Source: Agrypnia vestita | Taxonomy: Eukaryota > Arthropoda > Insecta > Trichoptera > Phryganeidae | Assembly: GCA_016648135.1 (NCBI GenBank) | Contig: JADDOH010000168.1 | Span: forward strand, 248,001-312,000 | Direction: 5' to 3' | DNA: 64,000 nt | In this document: positions 1 through 12,219 of the stretch, in pieces | How the letters are laid out: the number at the start of each line of letters is the position of its first letter | Position numbering within the stretch: position 1 is the stretch's first letter | Notes under the pieces: generated by a model | What the model was told of the DNA's origin: nothing | What the model saw: the letters and a program-made list of their open reading frames with translations, nothing else | Database searches by the model: none | Position numbers and translations under genes: made by a program

Positions 1-1490
1 AAACGTACAAATTATTTTGCCATTGTGCTTTGAAAAAATGTTCCTGGTTTATATTTTGAAAAAATAATTTCTATACAGAAGGTATATAGAAACGAAACAG
101 ACGAAATTGCGATAAATGTATATGTAACTGATTTCACAGGCGCTTTTCAGTTTAATTCAATTTATTATGTATATTAATTTCAATTTAAAAATACCACTAT
201 TTGGCAAATTAGAATTTTTAAAAGTGTTCTATTTTTATCAATTGAATACTGTCATTTTTTCCATACCCCTCACGACATGTAGTGTAGAAGAATAATAGAA
301 AAAAGGTCAAAATTATATTTTTAATCCATGTTACATTTATCCTAATTTTTCCAAAATTGGAATACATTTAATAAAAACGAATGAACTATCATTAATAGTA
401 ATTTTTAATGTTACCTACACGCGAATTCTTGACGGGTGGACTTGATTTATCTACTGGACAAATGATGCTTAAGAAATTTAAGGTTTGTGCTGGAAAGGGA
501 ATTATTTTCCTAATGGAAAAAGATCGTAACACGGAACTGGAAAGTTATTTGACCAGAAAACAGAAAAAAATCAGAAAACCATTTGTCAACAACCATATAT
601 TTAGTAAAGCGGCCCATAAAAATTGGGCACCAAAGTAAAATGGAAGAGTCCTTGTGGGAGTATATATAATATGTATTGTATATAAATTTTAAGTTTATTA
701 TGATAAGCACTTAGTACTCAGTTGTGTCCGTTAATAGTAAACACAACATCGATCATTGATAAGATAGGCGTTAACCTTTTAAAGTCTGATAATGATCTTC
801 AAAATGGATGATTATTAATAAAACACCGTTATAATTCTACTTATATTTATTAAAGTATCAGTAACTCTCATTGACGGGAAGTTATGAACTGAGTACACAC
901 AAATAAACAAAACTTACCACCGAAGGCTTGTTTTCTATTTTTGTGAGCATTAAATTTATAACTTTACCCGTCGATATACTGTTACTTTCGAAACTCGAGT
1001 AGTGTAAATAAGCTCATCTATCTTGAAGAACAAAATTAATATCCCTATAATATTTCCTATACCATACTACAATATTCACACTTCGTGTGTTTTAGACATT
1101 TACAAATATGCACTCACATCTGAAAATTTTTGCCTGACTTGGTGATTTTTTGGTCAAATAATCCCCATATTCTTAGTGACAATGTGATGTCAATATCGTT
1201 ACAAGTGATGACAATATCGTTCTAATATCCCAAAACAAAATAGACGAAATCTTCTTGTTTATGTATGTAAGTGTAAAGTTTGAAAAAAATCAAGACATCT
1301 ATTAGATGTCAATGTTTCTGTCAATATAACATGTATATCATTTGAATGCTTTGGCTTAAGAAAAAGAAAATAGATGTATTTGAAACAAACTGATAAAATA
1401 ATATTAGTAAATACTTATTATAGACCCAAATATAAGGAGTGTACCGCTATTTACTTTGTTTATGCATTATATCGTAAAAGTGACAGTTTA
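1..1490. other. AT-rich stretch, no gene recognised
   Basis: Only short chance reading frames are present; none has a recognisable domain or a composition different from the AT-rich background. No tRNA-like boxes or long inverted repeats were seen by eye. Confidence 0.5.
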
Positions 1491-1514
1491 TTCTGTTGAT
1501 AGTGCAATATAACT

Positions 1515-1615
1515 TTAACACGGCATAATGCCCCAGAAAACACAAACTAAAAGATTCTGAGCGGCCGTGAATCTAAGAACATTCTAAGGAACATTCGTGA
1601 AACCTTAGAACATTC
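1515..1615 (+). repeat. Repeat fragment related to a Penelope-type terminus
   Basis: This segment (cggcataatgcccc, then cacaaact and gattctgagcggccgtg) matches the sequence beside the hammerhead-like motif at 58745-58815 and, more weakly, 51736-51765. The hammerhead core is absent here, so it looks truncated. It also holds heat-shock-like motifs: GGAAC ATTCG TGAAA at 1588-1602 is three contiguous alternating pentamers. Confidence 0.5.
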
Positions 1616-1639
1616 TTAACGACATCAAAGTTTAATTTT

Positions 1640-1990
1640 TTTTTTATGTTGCTGGCTTTTTTTTGTAAAACTTTAGACTATATGTGAAAGTAATATATAT
1701 AGAATGTTAAAAATTCACTGGTTTTGATTCAAGTCAATAATTAATTAAAGTCTAGCAAAAATTTGAAGAAAAAAAGAATTGTAATGTTTTTTTCTTTTTA
1801 TGTTACTTGTATACTAAAGTGAATGAATTTTTAATACCTATTCTAGTTCAGTTACTATAGCGATAGTCGAACCCATTACAGAAAATAAGCAAAAATTGAT
1901 TTTGCTTATCTCCGTAACTATCGACATTTCAGCCAAAGTGTAAATAATATTTTCTAAATAATTCAGATAAATTATGTAAGTCTCACGGAG
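1640..1990 (+). repeat. Decayed arm of a foldback element
   Basis: Contains gcttatctccgtaactat and surrounding sequence shared with the better preserved foldback copy at 32760-33297. Only an arm-like portion can be aligned by eye and no terminal CAGGGTGT-type end was found. Confidence 0.35.
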
Positions 1991-2348
1991 ACAAACTATT
2001 TATACTATTTAACTATTTATATGAATATTTATAAGACTTCCATACATATTTCTCATATAAATAGTTTCGTGTCTTCTATAAATAATAATTAATTAATCAC
2101 CCTTCTTCCACATAATTTATCTTAATAAATTAATAATACTTTTGGGGACAAAATACAGTAACTGTGTTCTCAAAACATACGTACATATAAAAATATTGTT
2201 ATAGGCTTTATTTTTTATTGAAAATTTAATGAAGAAGACTTCCTTAACTCCCCAAAATTTTTTATGTTAGCTTAGAGACACTCTATATTCTATATTGTTA
2301 TAAAATAGAATTATTGTAATAAATTAACCAACATTTAACATCTGGTAT

Positions 2349-2354
2349 TTTATT
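2349..2354 (-). terminator. Possible polyadenylation signal AATAAA
   Basis: On the minus strand AATAAA lies about 80 nt downstream of the stop codon of the exon at 2434-2581, a normal distance for a 3' end signal. The region is AT-rich, so a chance match is possible. Confidence 0.35.
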
Positions 2355-2433
2355 TCCCAAAGAATTGTATTTTTTGTCCCAATAAATCATTGGACGAATA
2401 ATAATATTAGAACCATTTGTCCGCAGAATACGA

Positions 2434-2581
2434 CTACACGTTGGGTTCGGCGACACCGGATCCGTGGGCGTTGAGTTCCGGCAATTCCGACCGGAACGCT
2501 TCCGGCCCGGCTCTGGCGGCCATTCTGTCCACCTTGCTGGTGATAGCCTCCAGCGCGGCCGACAGGATGCGAAGTTGAGAC
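2434..2581 (-). CDS. Candidate terminal coding exon of an unidentified host gene
   Basis: The minus strand reads 48 codons then TAG (2434-2436), in a 148-bp block far richer in G+C than its surroundings. It follows an acceptor-like ttaaaacag, and an in-frame TAA lies three codons upstream of that acceptor, as expected for an intron boundary. The peptide begins SQLRILSAALEAITSKVDRM; hydrophobics at residues 3, 6, 10, 13, 17 and 20 give perfect a/d heptad spacing, so it probably forms a coiled coil. The tail is charged and ends EPNV. The exon would enter in phase 2 (one base before TCT). Function is not recognised. The upstream exons were not found in the window; the mariner relic at 2734 would lie in the intron. 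Confidence 0.55.
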
Positions 2582-2733
2582 CTGTTTTAAAGTGATGTCT
2601 CTTTACCCTCGGCTATGTACAGTCATTGTTTTGATGGTGATCATAAACTTTTCTAATTAAATAAAGCCCAAGGACTTCAAACAATAATTATACGTTTAGA
2701 GATATATAAAGTAATCTAAGTACTGCGAATCTA

Positions 2734-3540
2734 TTAGGTCGTTCCATAAGTCTGCAAAACTTTTTGTAAACATATTATGTATCTGTGGTTCTCTTCAGCA
2801 ACGGGATATTTTCGATCCTAAACAGCGTCAGTAGAGATGAAAGAAATTCAGTTTTGATATTTTATGATTTATGAATTGCACATAATGTGAGAATTCATTA
2901 TAAACTATTGGTTTATGGTCAGAAAATCGCGACATACGTGTTTTATGCTCAGCTAAATCGATTGAAGAAGTTCTGATTATAAAAAGACCAGCTCTCACAA
3001 CTTGAGGAAGGATAATTTTACACCGGGATGACGCTCGCCCACACGCTTCAAAAAGGCGATTGAAAAAAGGCAATCCATTTTTTTGGGAAGTTTTTCCTCA
3101 CCCACCGTATTCTCCGCTCATTACTCCATGCGACAATCATCTTTTTAAAACCTTACAACATTTTCGTAGCGGAAAACAATATCAAACAAAAACGAATTTA
3201 AAAATCGACTCGGAATTATTTATTTCTTCAGAAAGTGAAGTATTTTTTAATCAGATATCAAGAATCTTATTGACAGACGAGGAATTGTTGTGGAAAAAAA
3301 TTGAGGATATATTATATAATTCATTAAAAATTTTATGTATTTTACTTTTTCAACCCGAACAAAAATGTAAAGATTTATGGAACGACGTAATATTAAATTG
3401 TAAGATACGTGTGAACATATTTCGAAGACCCTTAGGTACTCATGTAAAAATTATAGTCAAATTTTTCGTGGTGTGTAAAAAAGTCATCGATTATATAATA
3501 TCGTCATATTCTTATGTATATAATGTAAATAAGATGTAAA
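2734..3540 (+). pseudogene. mariner transposase relic
   Basis: The frame from 3060 contains PHPPYSPLITPCDNHLF followed by KTLQHFRSGK, matching the mariner transposase C-terminus (family form HPPYSPDLAPSDYHLF). The aspartate of the SPD motif is Leu here, while the Asp of the downstream PSD-type motif is kept. Upstream, 2950-3060 reads like the preceding transposase segment only when frames are switched, so frameshifts are present. The left end ttaggtcgttccataagt at 2734 resembles a mariner terminal repeat and is preceded by TA. I found no right terminal repeat, and about 800 bp is shorter than the usual 1.3 kb. Inactive. Confidence 0.8.
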
Positions 3541-4825
3541 AAATATTATTAAGATCATTCAGAAAAATGGTAGGTACTTAAATTTTGAAAAATGCATAAT
3601 GTGAAATAGATCTATACTAAATAAAGAATCGGATATTCATTTAATTTATTTATGGAAATTTTTTAATATATGATAATAATATCCCATATCCATTGATTTC
3701 AAAAATTTATGTTATAAAATGTATTTATTGAAATATAAAATTTGAAATAATGAATAAAACATTTTAACATCTATGGCTTTATTTAATTTTTGATTTCCAA
3801 TTAAAAAAATTTGAAAGTTGAACGTTGGCAGAAATAAAAATATTTGGACTGTGTGATTTTATTATTATTCCATAATAACTCTTTCCCTTGTGAACTACCT
3901 ATTATAAAAAAATATTTGCTGTATTTGTTGAGACATAATTTTACTTTGTTGAGGGCCAAAAAAACATAGAGAAACATAAATCACAAACGCCAGAGATTTT
4001 CTGATTTTTTTGTCATTTTTCTTTTTACGAAAAAACCATGAAAACATGCGTATATTAAAAAAACACACACATTCATATTATTTTATCATAATTGTCGTAT
4101 TGCAAAGATTTTTTTATCGTTTAAGTAAGAAAAAATTTCAATTCCGATAATGTTGCCAGCGCAACATTATACGAAAAATAATTATTTATTTTTATTTGTT
4201 TATTAGAGACAACACTACTATTTTTATTTGATGCCTACCTAATAATCTTCTTCTTTTGTTGCACGGCACGGCACACAACGGAATATCGCACTCATAACAC
4301 ATAAATATGATACACTTTCACACACACACACACATATTTCAAATAAACGCAACATAATTGCGTGTATTTTTGTTCATAAATTCCTGTTAGTATTCAATTG
4401 AATCATAATATAAATTGACAAATATCGCAAAACATATTGTATATATTTGTGTATACGTGCACACATTAATCTAAAATCGAAGAAAATAAATCGTATTTCC
4501 CGCGCACTTTGTGCGTGACCTTGAATGACGGAATATTTGAATTTCGATTGCGCAACACGCGTGCCGGGCGCCATCTACAACTATCCTATACGATTTTGAT
4601 GGCAGAAAAATTTATGTTATGAGTGTTGATTTAAAATATAATCGGTGATGTTTTTGAGTTGAAAATGGAACGACAGGTCACCACGGGATATCTCTACTGG
4701 GTAAAAATAATTAATTTTGTGCCTGTCGCATATATCCGACGTGGCACTCTGGCCCGTGTCATTCTCTGTCGTACAGGTCCGACGTGGCCCCATGCTCATT
4801 AAAGTGTTTCAGGCTCAAAATAAAG
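3541..4825. other. AT-rich stretch, no gene recognised
   Basis: Simple AT runs and a (CA)n tract near 4315-4335. A short GC-richer part around 4700-4790 repeats tccgacgtggc twice but gives no recognisable protein. Confidence 0.45.
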
Positions 4826-4990
4826 TTTTTTTTTAATAAAATCGATACGCAAACACGGAATGCATGTCGCATTAACATTCTTGCTATATTCAAACTAAGC
4901 CAAACGCTTGTGCTTTGAAAATAGAACTAACTTGCTGGTCTCCTGGAGTAAGGCTCGAACTACCGATCACAAGATCACTAGGCCAAAGCT
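4826..4990 (-). repeat. tRNA-derived SINE, family 1
   Basis: On the minus strand it starts with a tRNA-like segment (box B-like gttcgagcc), continues through agcacaagcgtttggctta and ends in an A-rich tail (seen as oligo-T at the left). It aligns over its length with copies at 9356-9545 and 13441-13625. Such pol III SINEs are copied by LINE machinery. Confidence 0.7.
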
Positions 4991-5342
4991 TAGTTTTATT
5001 AACCTTTTATTAATAAAATATAATGATATTATTACATTTATTATCATAAGCTTATTTTTAACGTAATATTGCTTTTAAAAGCTAAGTTTAAAAGTCAATA
5101 TTACATACTTTAGAAGGTCCAGCAGAAAAACCTTGAAGAGCTCTTGTGCATTCTTCTATTCAATCAAAAGAGGCAAGTATCTGTCAGTTTCTTAAATGTG
5201 ATATGATCGTATTAAGGACGTAAATTCCACACAGCCAATAAAGCTATGCGTGAGTTTAATTTCCCAGAAGGAACTTTAAATAACGTATTATGCGGACACA
5301 GGGCGCCATCCAGCGATCACATTTAAACTACAGTATAAAGCA

Positions 5343-5816
5343 TAAAACGCACTTGCGGCTGGCCGTGGTGCGGCGTGACGTTGCGGTAGTCCGCACTTCG
5401 ATTTTTACATGAAACCGCACGATATCGACGCACTGACTTGCGGTCCGCCGTCAACCGCTCCGTTTGTCTTGGAACTGCGGCGGGTTGCACCGGTTGAATG
5501 ATGCGGCGCGCCGCATGCTCTCCGCGCACTCGGCGCGGTTAGCCGCATTCGCCGCTTGCTTTCCGCTCCACTCAGTCGTTATACACTCCACGCAGGGCGC
5601 GCGTGTGTTTAAATATAGTTTTGATAATAATTCTTCATACGATTTCACTGACGTCCTAGTGTATCTAAAGAGCTTAACTTCAAATTTCTTTAGTTCTGAA
5701 ATAAAAATATCAAACTCTCTGCTGCCATGTCGTGTCTCCAGTAGAGGGTGTATTCAAAATCTATGTTTATTTTTATGAAGACCTTTTTCATCACGGCCAG
5801 CCGCTAGTGCGTTTTA
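5343..5816. mobile_element. Non-autonomous TIR element with 28-bp ends
   Basis: The left end begins taaaacgcacttgcggctgg and the right end is its inverted copy, with 26 of 28 positions matching. The 474-bp element is GC-rich inside (5343-5610) and packed with TGCGG/CCGCA and GCCGC words, resembling subterminal transposase-binding repeats. No transposase motif was found in the reading frames. No target duplication could be recognised, so the superfamily is undecided. Confidence 0.7.
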
Positions 5817-6594
5817 GGCCTAACGCGAAGCGCCCCGCTGAATGAATGCTTATCTGCCGCACCTACACCTATCAACATCGTTTCGCTTAAGCTTTGAACT
5901 TTGCTTTCCACCTCGTGACCAAACCAAGGCGGGCGTAATCCAAGAACATGGTCATTATAACAGATCCGTCTGAAAATATCATGTCACGACGTTTGTATTT
6001 CGAAATTGTCATTGCATAATATTTAATATGTTTATGGTTTGCGTTTTGTCTTTAGTATATCTTTTTTGTAAGGTCCTTAAAATGACTCATATGGTGCAAT
6101 TTATGGTGCAAAGTCAGTACAATCAACTATATCGAAGATACTTACTTTCAGAAGAATCTGTCATGATGACCACAATCTTAGATCTAGCCTCAAGGCGATC
6201 ATAGAAACATCATGAACACGAGTGAATAGCTAACATATGAAAGCGATTCGTCATCTCATTAAAATTATTGAAATCTGTTCATATTTATATCTATCAAGTC
6301 TTTATCCCAAAAGTGCATACTATCAGTAGACAGTAGAAGCAAGAAAGAATTGCATGCATTTGAGGATTTTACAGTACTTTTCACCTTTTATACTAAATTG
6401 GAAACTATTACAAAGTCCTGGCATAACCCAACAGTTCACAAGTCGTCTAGAACACGGGAAATCGATCCACGCAATTAGAGTTGTTTTTACAAGCGACGTA
6501 GAAGCGACCAAAGAAGATAGCGAATTAGGCTTTCAAAGAGATGTAATAGACGAGAGTAAAGCGAAATAAAGAAGTACCTGTGTGGAATATTCTA
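5817..6594. other. No gene recognised
   Basis: A small frame at 6354-6569 has no recognisable domain. The remainder is AT-rich non-coding sequence. Confidence 0.4.
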
Positions 6595-6735
6595 CCGACT
6601 ATGAGTGAGAACTTTCTACTGAAAACACAATGCTCTGATTAATTTCGTGTCCAGTGATTTAATTTAATAAATAAAACTATAATTAATTTGTTTTATTTGC
6701 CTCCCATAGCTACGATTCGTGGTTTTTCGTTCAAA
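6595..6735 (+). repeat. Fragment of an LTR 3' part
   Basis: The string gctctgattaa followed by gtccagtga matches 17153-17182, and tttgcctcccatagctacga resembles the LTR ends near 44500 and 56685. It is a short decayed piece without the TG end or promoter region. Confidence 0.4.
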
Positions 6736-7021
6736 ATATATACAACGTTCGCCTTTTAATGATTAAATATAATTAATAATGAGGAATTCGTAATCGCATT
6801 ATTTCTTGCATACTAAGAGATGCGAATAACATACTGGTACATGATGTTAAAATAGAAATTAAAGTATCCACAGTCACGCCTTATAATACAATACAAATCC
6901 GATCAAAATTGGAGTACGCAATTTACGGAATTGCAGTTCCGAGCCCATAACAAAAGAAATACATCAACATGGTTGAACAAATTCAAAGAATTTCGTTATT
7001 TGTATACACGCAGAACAAAGA

Positions 7022-7200
7022 GGCACCCACTACACATACAGGGCCGTTCTATGAGCAATAGCTCCCATATCGGCCCTTCATTTCCGCCACCCATGGTCGG
7101 CATTTTTTTAATGCTAAAGTAGCCGTGCTCACCGTCCCGCTGATATTCATGGAATGCGTCCATACTAAACCTCTTCTCTGTCTCCGAGGTGCAGGGATAT
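7022..7200 (-). mobile_element. 5'-truncated R1-like LINE, 3' region
   Basis: On the minus strand this aligns with the 3' untranslated part of the R1-like LINE at 14640-15407 (shared gccgatatgggagctattgc and a terminal ggtgggtacc-type end). Similar pieces occur at 15608-15800 and 44266-44425. Only non-coding 3' sequence remains here. Confidence 0.5.
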
Positions 7201-7319
7201 AGAACAATTGGAATTGGAAAGAACATTAAATGGGAATTACAAGTTGATTGTACGAAGTCCATAGTGTCCATAGCATGACCAAGAAATGTGTTCAAAAGAG
7301 GTATGAAACCAGACACAAA

Positions 7320-8200
7320 TTATAATAAAACGCGACATCCAATACAAGATACAAATGGACTTTGGAAAATACAAATGTAAATTAGGATAGAAATATGTGA
7401 AATAACTTAAATAAAATACCTACATTTGATGTATTTGATTTGATGTATAATGTGACACAAAACATAAAATTTGACATATAACAACATAAAATAGGAATAA
7501 GCGTTAACATAATAACACAACATGTAGACATACAACTTAGGAGCAAGATTAATTAAAATTAATACAGAATTGTAACTTAGAGACATTTATTAGAGTTATT
7601 TACTCCTTTCAGAGAAAAATTAAAATAAAATAACAAGCACAAACATTAAGGGACTCGCCAGTCCGGAGATCCACTGCCGGCAGATACAACCACGCTAATG
7701 ATCCTAGTTAAGTTGCGCCTAGAGAAATCGCTAGTATATAAACAGAACAGGAAAATATCCTACATTCATGGACCATGAAGAACTGTCGAGAGAATGCAAT
7801 AAAGTTAAAAATAAAGAGTAAAGAAAACAGGAAACCCTTTTGATATTTGGGGTCAATATCTTAAGAAACACGATTGAGTCTCCGAACTCACTAAAGACTT
7901 ATTCGTACCAAACATTATTTACGTAATCGAGATCAAGCATGTCCCAAAATGAAGAACGAATGTAATGAATAGTCACACCATAACGCGTAGTGCGCAACTA
8001 TTACACGAACTGAGTGATCATTTCGATATATTTAATGACAACATGAGAACATCAGATATAAGGTACTCACCACATATATATTGCATGGTAAATGGAGCAA
8101 TCTGTCATGCAATTAATAAAAAAAGCGTTGGGTACACCTAAACGTAATGCTAATATGGTTCGCACCGCGCAGTGTTCTACAGTGTAAGGGGAACTATAAT
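7320..8200. other. No gene recognised
   Basis: AT-rich sequence without recognisable domains, repeats or tRNA-like boxes. Copies of cgacccttgcgtgt occur just downstream at 8261 and again at 29218, so an unnamed interspersed repeat may extend into this area. Confidence 0.4.
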
Positions 8201-8203
8201 ATA

Positions 8204-8232
8204 CTAGCCGTAAACCCATGAAAAATCACGGG
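8204..8232 (-). repeat. Helitron 3' end (hairpin plus CTAG|T)
   Basis: On the minus strand cccgtgatttttcatggg forms a hairpin with a near-perfect 7-bp stem. A short spacer, CTAG and then a host T follow. This is the Helitron 3' signature. The 5' end and body were not delimited. Confidence 0.5.
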
Positions 8233-8409
8233 AAATAATAATAATTAATAACGACCCTTGCGTGTTGAGCCGCGCGCTGAATGCTTGTCACACTCTAATT
8301 ATCTAAAGTTACTATTCCAACAAGTTACGGACTTTGCAGGCTGACATATACCGAAATTATTATATTTAGGTGCTTTTCATTTCAATATAAACGCAGTGTT
8401 ATTTTTTAC

Positions 8410-8710
8410 TCTCCTTTTATTTATTTATTTATTAATCATTACCCTAGTGGGCTTTTACAGCACAAGAAAATTAAAAGGATTTTTATATACCTAACATAAA
8501 ACACATTTTACAGTAAATAATTAAAAATATAATAACATAAATAAAACATATTTAAGATAAATTAACAATATGAAATGTAACAAACAATGTTAAAAAATAT
8601 AACAATAGAAATTAACAACATATATAAACGATGGTTAGTGCACAAGCAAACAGTAATAATTAGAAACCTTTAACAAATTAGTAATAGAGTAAAATAAAGA
8701 TAATTCAACC
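8410..8710 (+). repeat. AT-rich interspersed repeat, partner of 46215-46525
   Basis: Starts with (TTTA)n, then cccta/gtgggcttttacag, and runs parallel to the minus strand of 46215-46525, sharing ttttatatacctaacataaa. Two copies in opposite orientation define an interspersed family of at least 300 bp with a simple-repeat end. The type is not resolved. Confidence 0.55.
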
Positions 8711-9355
8711 AATATACCAGATAAACAAGATAAGAAGATAAAATAAACCAAAAAATAAATATAAAAGATATAATCAAAACATATTTAAAAGGGAAATGAA
8801 CAATGATTAGGACACTTCAAATAAATAAATATATATAATTCATGATGATCGAAACATAATTAAAAATTTAATTCTTTAAACTGTAATTAATTCTATTGTT
8901 GTATTCTAAGTCTAAGTGTTAATAATTTTTCCTAGAATAACACAAATATTATTGAAGAACAGAAAATAATTCACATTATATCTATATTTTATGTACAAAA
9001 TGCTTCTGAAAAACAGTTTTTCCCAAAGGGCTTCCGATTGAATAATCACAAATCTCTTGGCAATACACCCTATCGTACTTATACGTTATAACATAGTAGT
9101 ATATGTCAAAGTGAGATTTTTTCCAATTTCCGCGAACTCAACCCACGTTCTTTTGACAGATCTACGCTAGGCTTTCTATTCTTTAACGCAACCAAAAAAA
9201 TACATTAATGATTGTCTGTATAAGATTATTATATGTTATTTCTTTGAGACGATCATAAAGATATATGTACACGAATGAGGTTTGTCTCGAAACTTCCATC
9301 TCAGTTTATAATAAAGACGTACCTACAGAGTTCAGTGCAAAGCAAGATTACATAT

Positions 9356-9545
9356 GTTTTTTTTTTTTTTTAAATAGAGATGTGAACACGGAATTCGTGT
9401 CACATCAATATTCTTACTATTTTCAAATTAAGCTAAACGCTTGTGCTATGAAAATAGGACTAACTTGCTTGTCTGGAGTGAGATTCGAACCTGCAACCTT
9501 TGGATCACGAAGTGAGAGTCCTAACCACAGGACCAACAAGCTACT
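9356..9545 (-). repeat. tRNA-derived SINE, family 1
   Basis: The minus strand has a box A-like start, a clear box B (ggttcgaatc), the body shared with 4826-4990 and 13441-13625, and an oligo-A tail of about 14 (oligo-T at 9358-9371). It abuts the LINE fragment at 9560. Confidence 0.8.
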
Positions 9546-9559
9546 CATTATTGAACAAC

Positions 9560-10080
9560 TGAGGTATTTCGCTAGACTAGTGGTACATAATGGAGTTCTG
9601 GTACCAACACTTACGTAAGTGAAGCCTGAAGCTGGCAGAAGAAGAACGGAAGTAGACTGAATGCAGTGGAGATGGGATCCCTCAGACATGTGTGGTAAAT
9701 CCATTTACGATAGAGAAAAGAATGAAAGTAAAGCTGATCTTAGCATAATTAAAAGAATCAAAAAAGGATTTCTCAGGTTTGGGCGTGTTGAATGTTGAGT
9801 GAATGAATGAGGAGAGAATGGTAACAAAGATATATAACGCGAGTGTTGACGGTGCCAGAAAGAGAGGGCGACCGCGGAAGACGTGGCGTGACCAGATTAA
9901 CCATATACTGGAAGGTGGTCTCATTAGAAACCTCAACAACCATCGAGCTTGCAAGATATGTAAATGTGGATGAGGCGGAGTTGTATTGCACGACAGGTGT
10001 GGGAGTGTGGCGTTCTATCCTCTCTGCTTATCCCTACGAGGAAACGGCGTGATATTAAGTAAGTATGTAAGTATTTCGAC
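9560..10080 (+). pseudogene. Non-LTR retrotransposon 3' end (LINE family Y)
   Basis: Broken frames read VVHNGVLVPTLT, then SRLNAVEMGSL, RFGRVEC-like and RKRGRPRKTWRDQI, ending SILSAYPYEETA before TGA. These are hallmarks of the region after the reverse transcriptase in insect LINEs (a GHVERMNEER-type segment followed by RGRPRKTW). At least two frameshifts are needed. The copy is 5'-truncated and ends in taagtaagtatgtaag, a tetranucleotide tail. Other copies: 21240, 24075, 38870, 46600 and 61540. Confidence 0.75.
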
Positions 10081-11865
10081 AAATCTATGAGATATGAGAG
10101 TAATGTTTCATCTACACGTCGGAAAAATTATGACCACACGCCAATATTATGAATTTTATGTGTGCATTAAATTAATATAATAACTGAATTAAAATTGTAA
10201 TAAAACTATTATTTTGGTTGCAAAATGATTGTAGTTACTTATTCATTGTGAAAATATTTCATATTTATTTTTGCAAAAACTCAATTCCGGGAGCTGGTAA
10301 TACATGCGTTTATTCCACAAAAATCATATTCCCGGTCAATGTAGAATACATATCTTGTCCATAATTATTACCATAATGCAAATATTTATAGTGAATCATG
10401 ATATTTGGATGTATTTCATCTATAAAATCGCAGAAGTAACCGTTAATTTATACAAAATTAGCTAGTTTTTTTTTAAATTTAATAAAACATCTTAAGATTT
10501 TTTCTAATAGAAGTAAAAAGAAATAAAAAATAGAAAAATGATCACTATAAATATGTTATAAATCTGTGAATACCTGTATCGACAGTTACCTATATTTAAA
10601 TATTTATTTCAGACTTTCCAACGACGAATGCTGTCCACAAAGATGCAACTTAAAACTATGTTTTGATTATTTTCCAAACCACTTCATCTTCTTTTTTATT
10701 TATAGTCTGAATAATAGAGCAATTTGTTGGTGCAAGCCACCTTCTGTGAAGGTGAAGTGAGGCCAATGAACATGCTGATTTATTCAAGGGTGCGGAGCAG
10801 TTCAACAACTACACCAATACCTAGAGGAGTTTAATCGCGTGGTGCGGAGTTTCGCTAACATTTATGTGGAAACTAGAATAACAACAATCTTCTAGAAGTT
10901 ACAGATCCAAGTATATTTTACAACAAAACGAATTGTGCAATTTCAAAATAGATTTTTTTTAAATACACCGTCCGAATTCAACTATTGTAACTGAAAGCCT
11001 TCGTGGATCAATTTTGGCTAGAACGCCATATATAGGAAACCCAATTCTAAAATTTACAATTTTAAAATTGTAATTACAATTAAATTTATTTTTAAAATTT
11101 TAAAAATAATTAATAATTTACGTGTTTTCAATTAAAAAAAAAATAATTAAATAGTAGATGAAGATTCAAAATGCCGGAGTAAATACAATATATTATTTAA
11201 AATAATCTCTTTATATGAATTAAAAGCGTTTTAAAATCATCAAAAAACCAAAATATTTCTTTAAAATTTAAAAAAATATAACTTTGAATGTTTCTTAATT
11301 ATTTAAGTATAGTTTTATTATTATAATACTAGCTTTATCCTGCATACATATAAATATTCAGCAACTATTGTCGATTAATGCTTATATTATATTTTCTTAA
11401 TTATTATAATGCAGTATTGGAAGCAACGGTTTTGACCGTGTTATTGACACCCCTAAATTTAAGTCCCAGAATTCTCGTATGTACTCTACACCAGTTCCAC
11501 ATAGGTACATGCACATCACTACATGTAAGGGAAAAATTCTCAACCGGGGAATTCTCAATAAATCGCTGTTATTTCAAACTTAATTTTATCGAGGATGTTG
11601 TTCTCAAAAATATCAGGAAAATGTTTTTCTAACTGCATAGTTTCTTGGTACGCTATTTTCGGAGTATATTTCAATACTTTATGTGCATTTTGCTACTACT
11701 ACATTATGCATTCAACAATGAAGCATATTGTATTTAAACATGTATGTAATTCGATATTGTTCGTTGGAAAATATAATTTTATTTTTATATTTATTGAATT
11801 TAATATAATTAAATTCGATCTTAATAACAATGGATGAGATGTCTTGTTGTTGTAAGAAAAGGCGA
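10081..11865. other. AT-rich stretch, no gene recognised
   Basis: Small frames at 10566, 11378 and 11595 show no domain and have background composition. Around 11040-11120 there is an AT-rich self-complementary run (aaaattttaaaat-type). Confidence 0.45.
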
Positions 11866-11930
11866 CTCTCGTAGCGCAGTGGATATGACACTGGCTTCCC
11901 ACGCTGAGGGTTCCGGGTTAAAGGAATATG
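11866..11930 (+). repeat. tRNA-derived SINE, family 2 (head only)
   Basis: Reads gcgactctcgtagcgcagtg, then gatatgacactggcttc and ggttccgggtt. It matches the minus strands of 16845-16925 and 36700-36785. The tRNA-like head is clear, but box B has lost its exact consensus and the body is short. Confidence 0.55.
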
Positions 11931-12219
11931 AGTACCAACAGAAGAAAATCTAGCTAAAAAATTTCACCCGAAATATTTCAATTCATTAACCATTAAAGAT
12001 GATGAAAATATTGAGATTAAAATATGTTATCCCAGATTGGATATGTTTCGGACTGCATCCAGATTGTAACAAAATAATTCATTCAATAAATGGATTTTTT
12101 CTAAATATCTTTCTAATTGATTTATTAAATTGTTTTAAATATCATGAAACTTTATAAATTAAAAATTTCAGATGTTCTTCCATTAAAAAAACAATACTTA
12201 AAATTAATAATATAAAAAA

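Noticed and set aside
3060..3539. Intact mariner transposase ORF
   Set aside because: Only the C-terminal part matches; upstream homology is out of frame and a motif Asp is lost.
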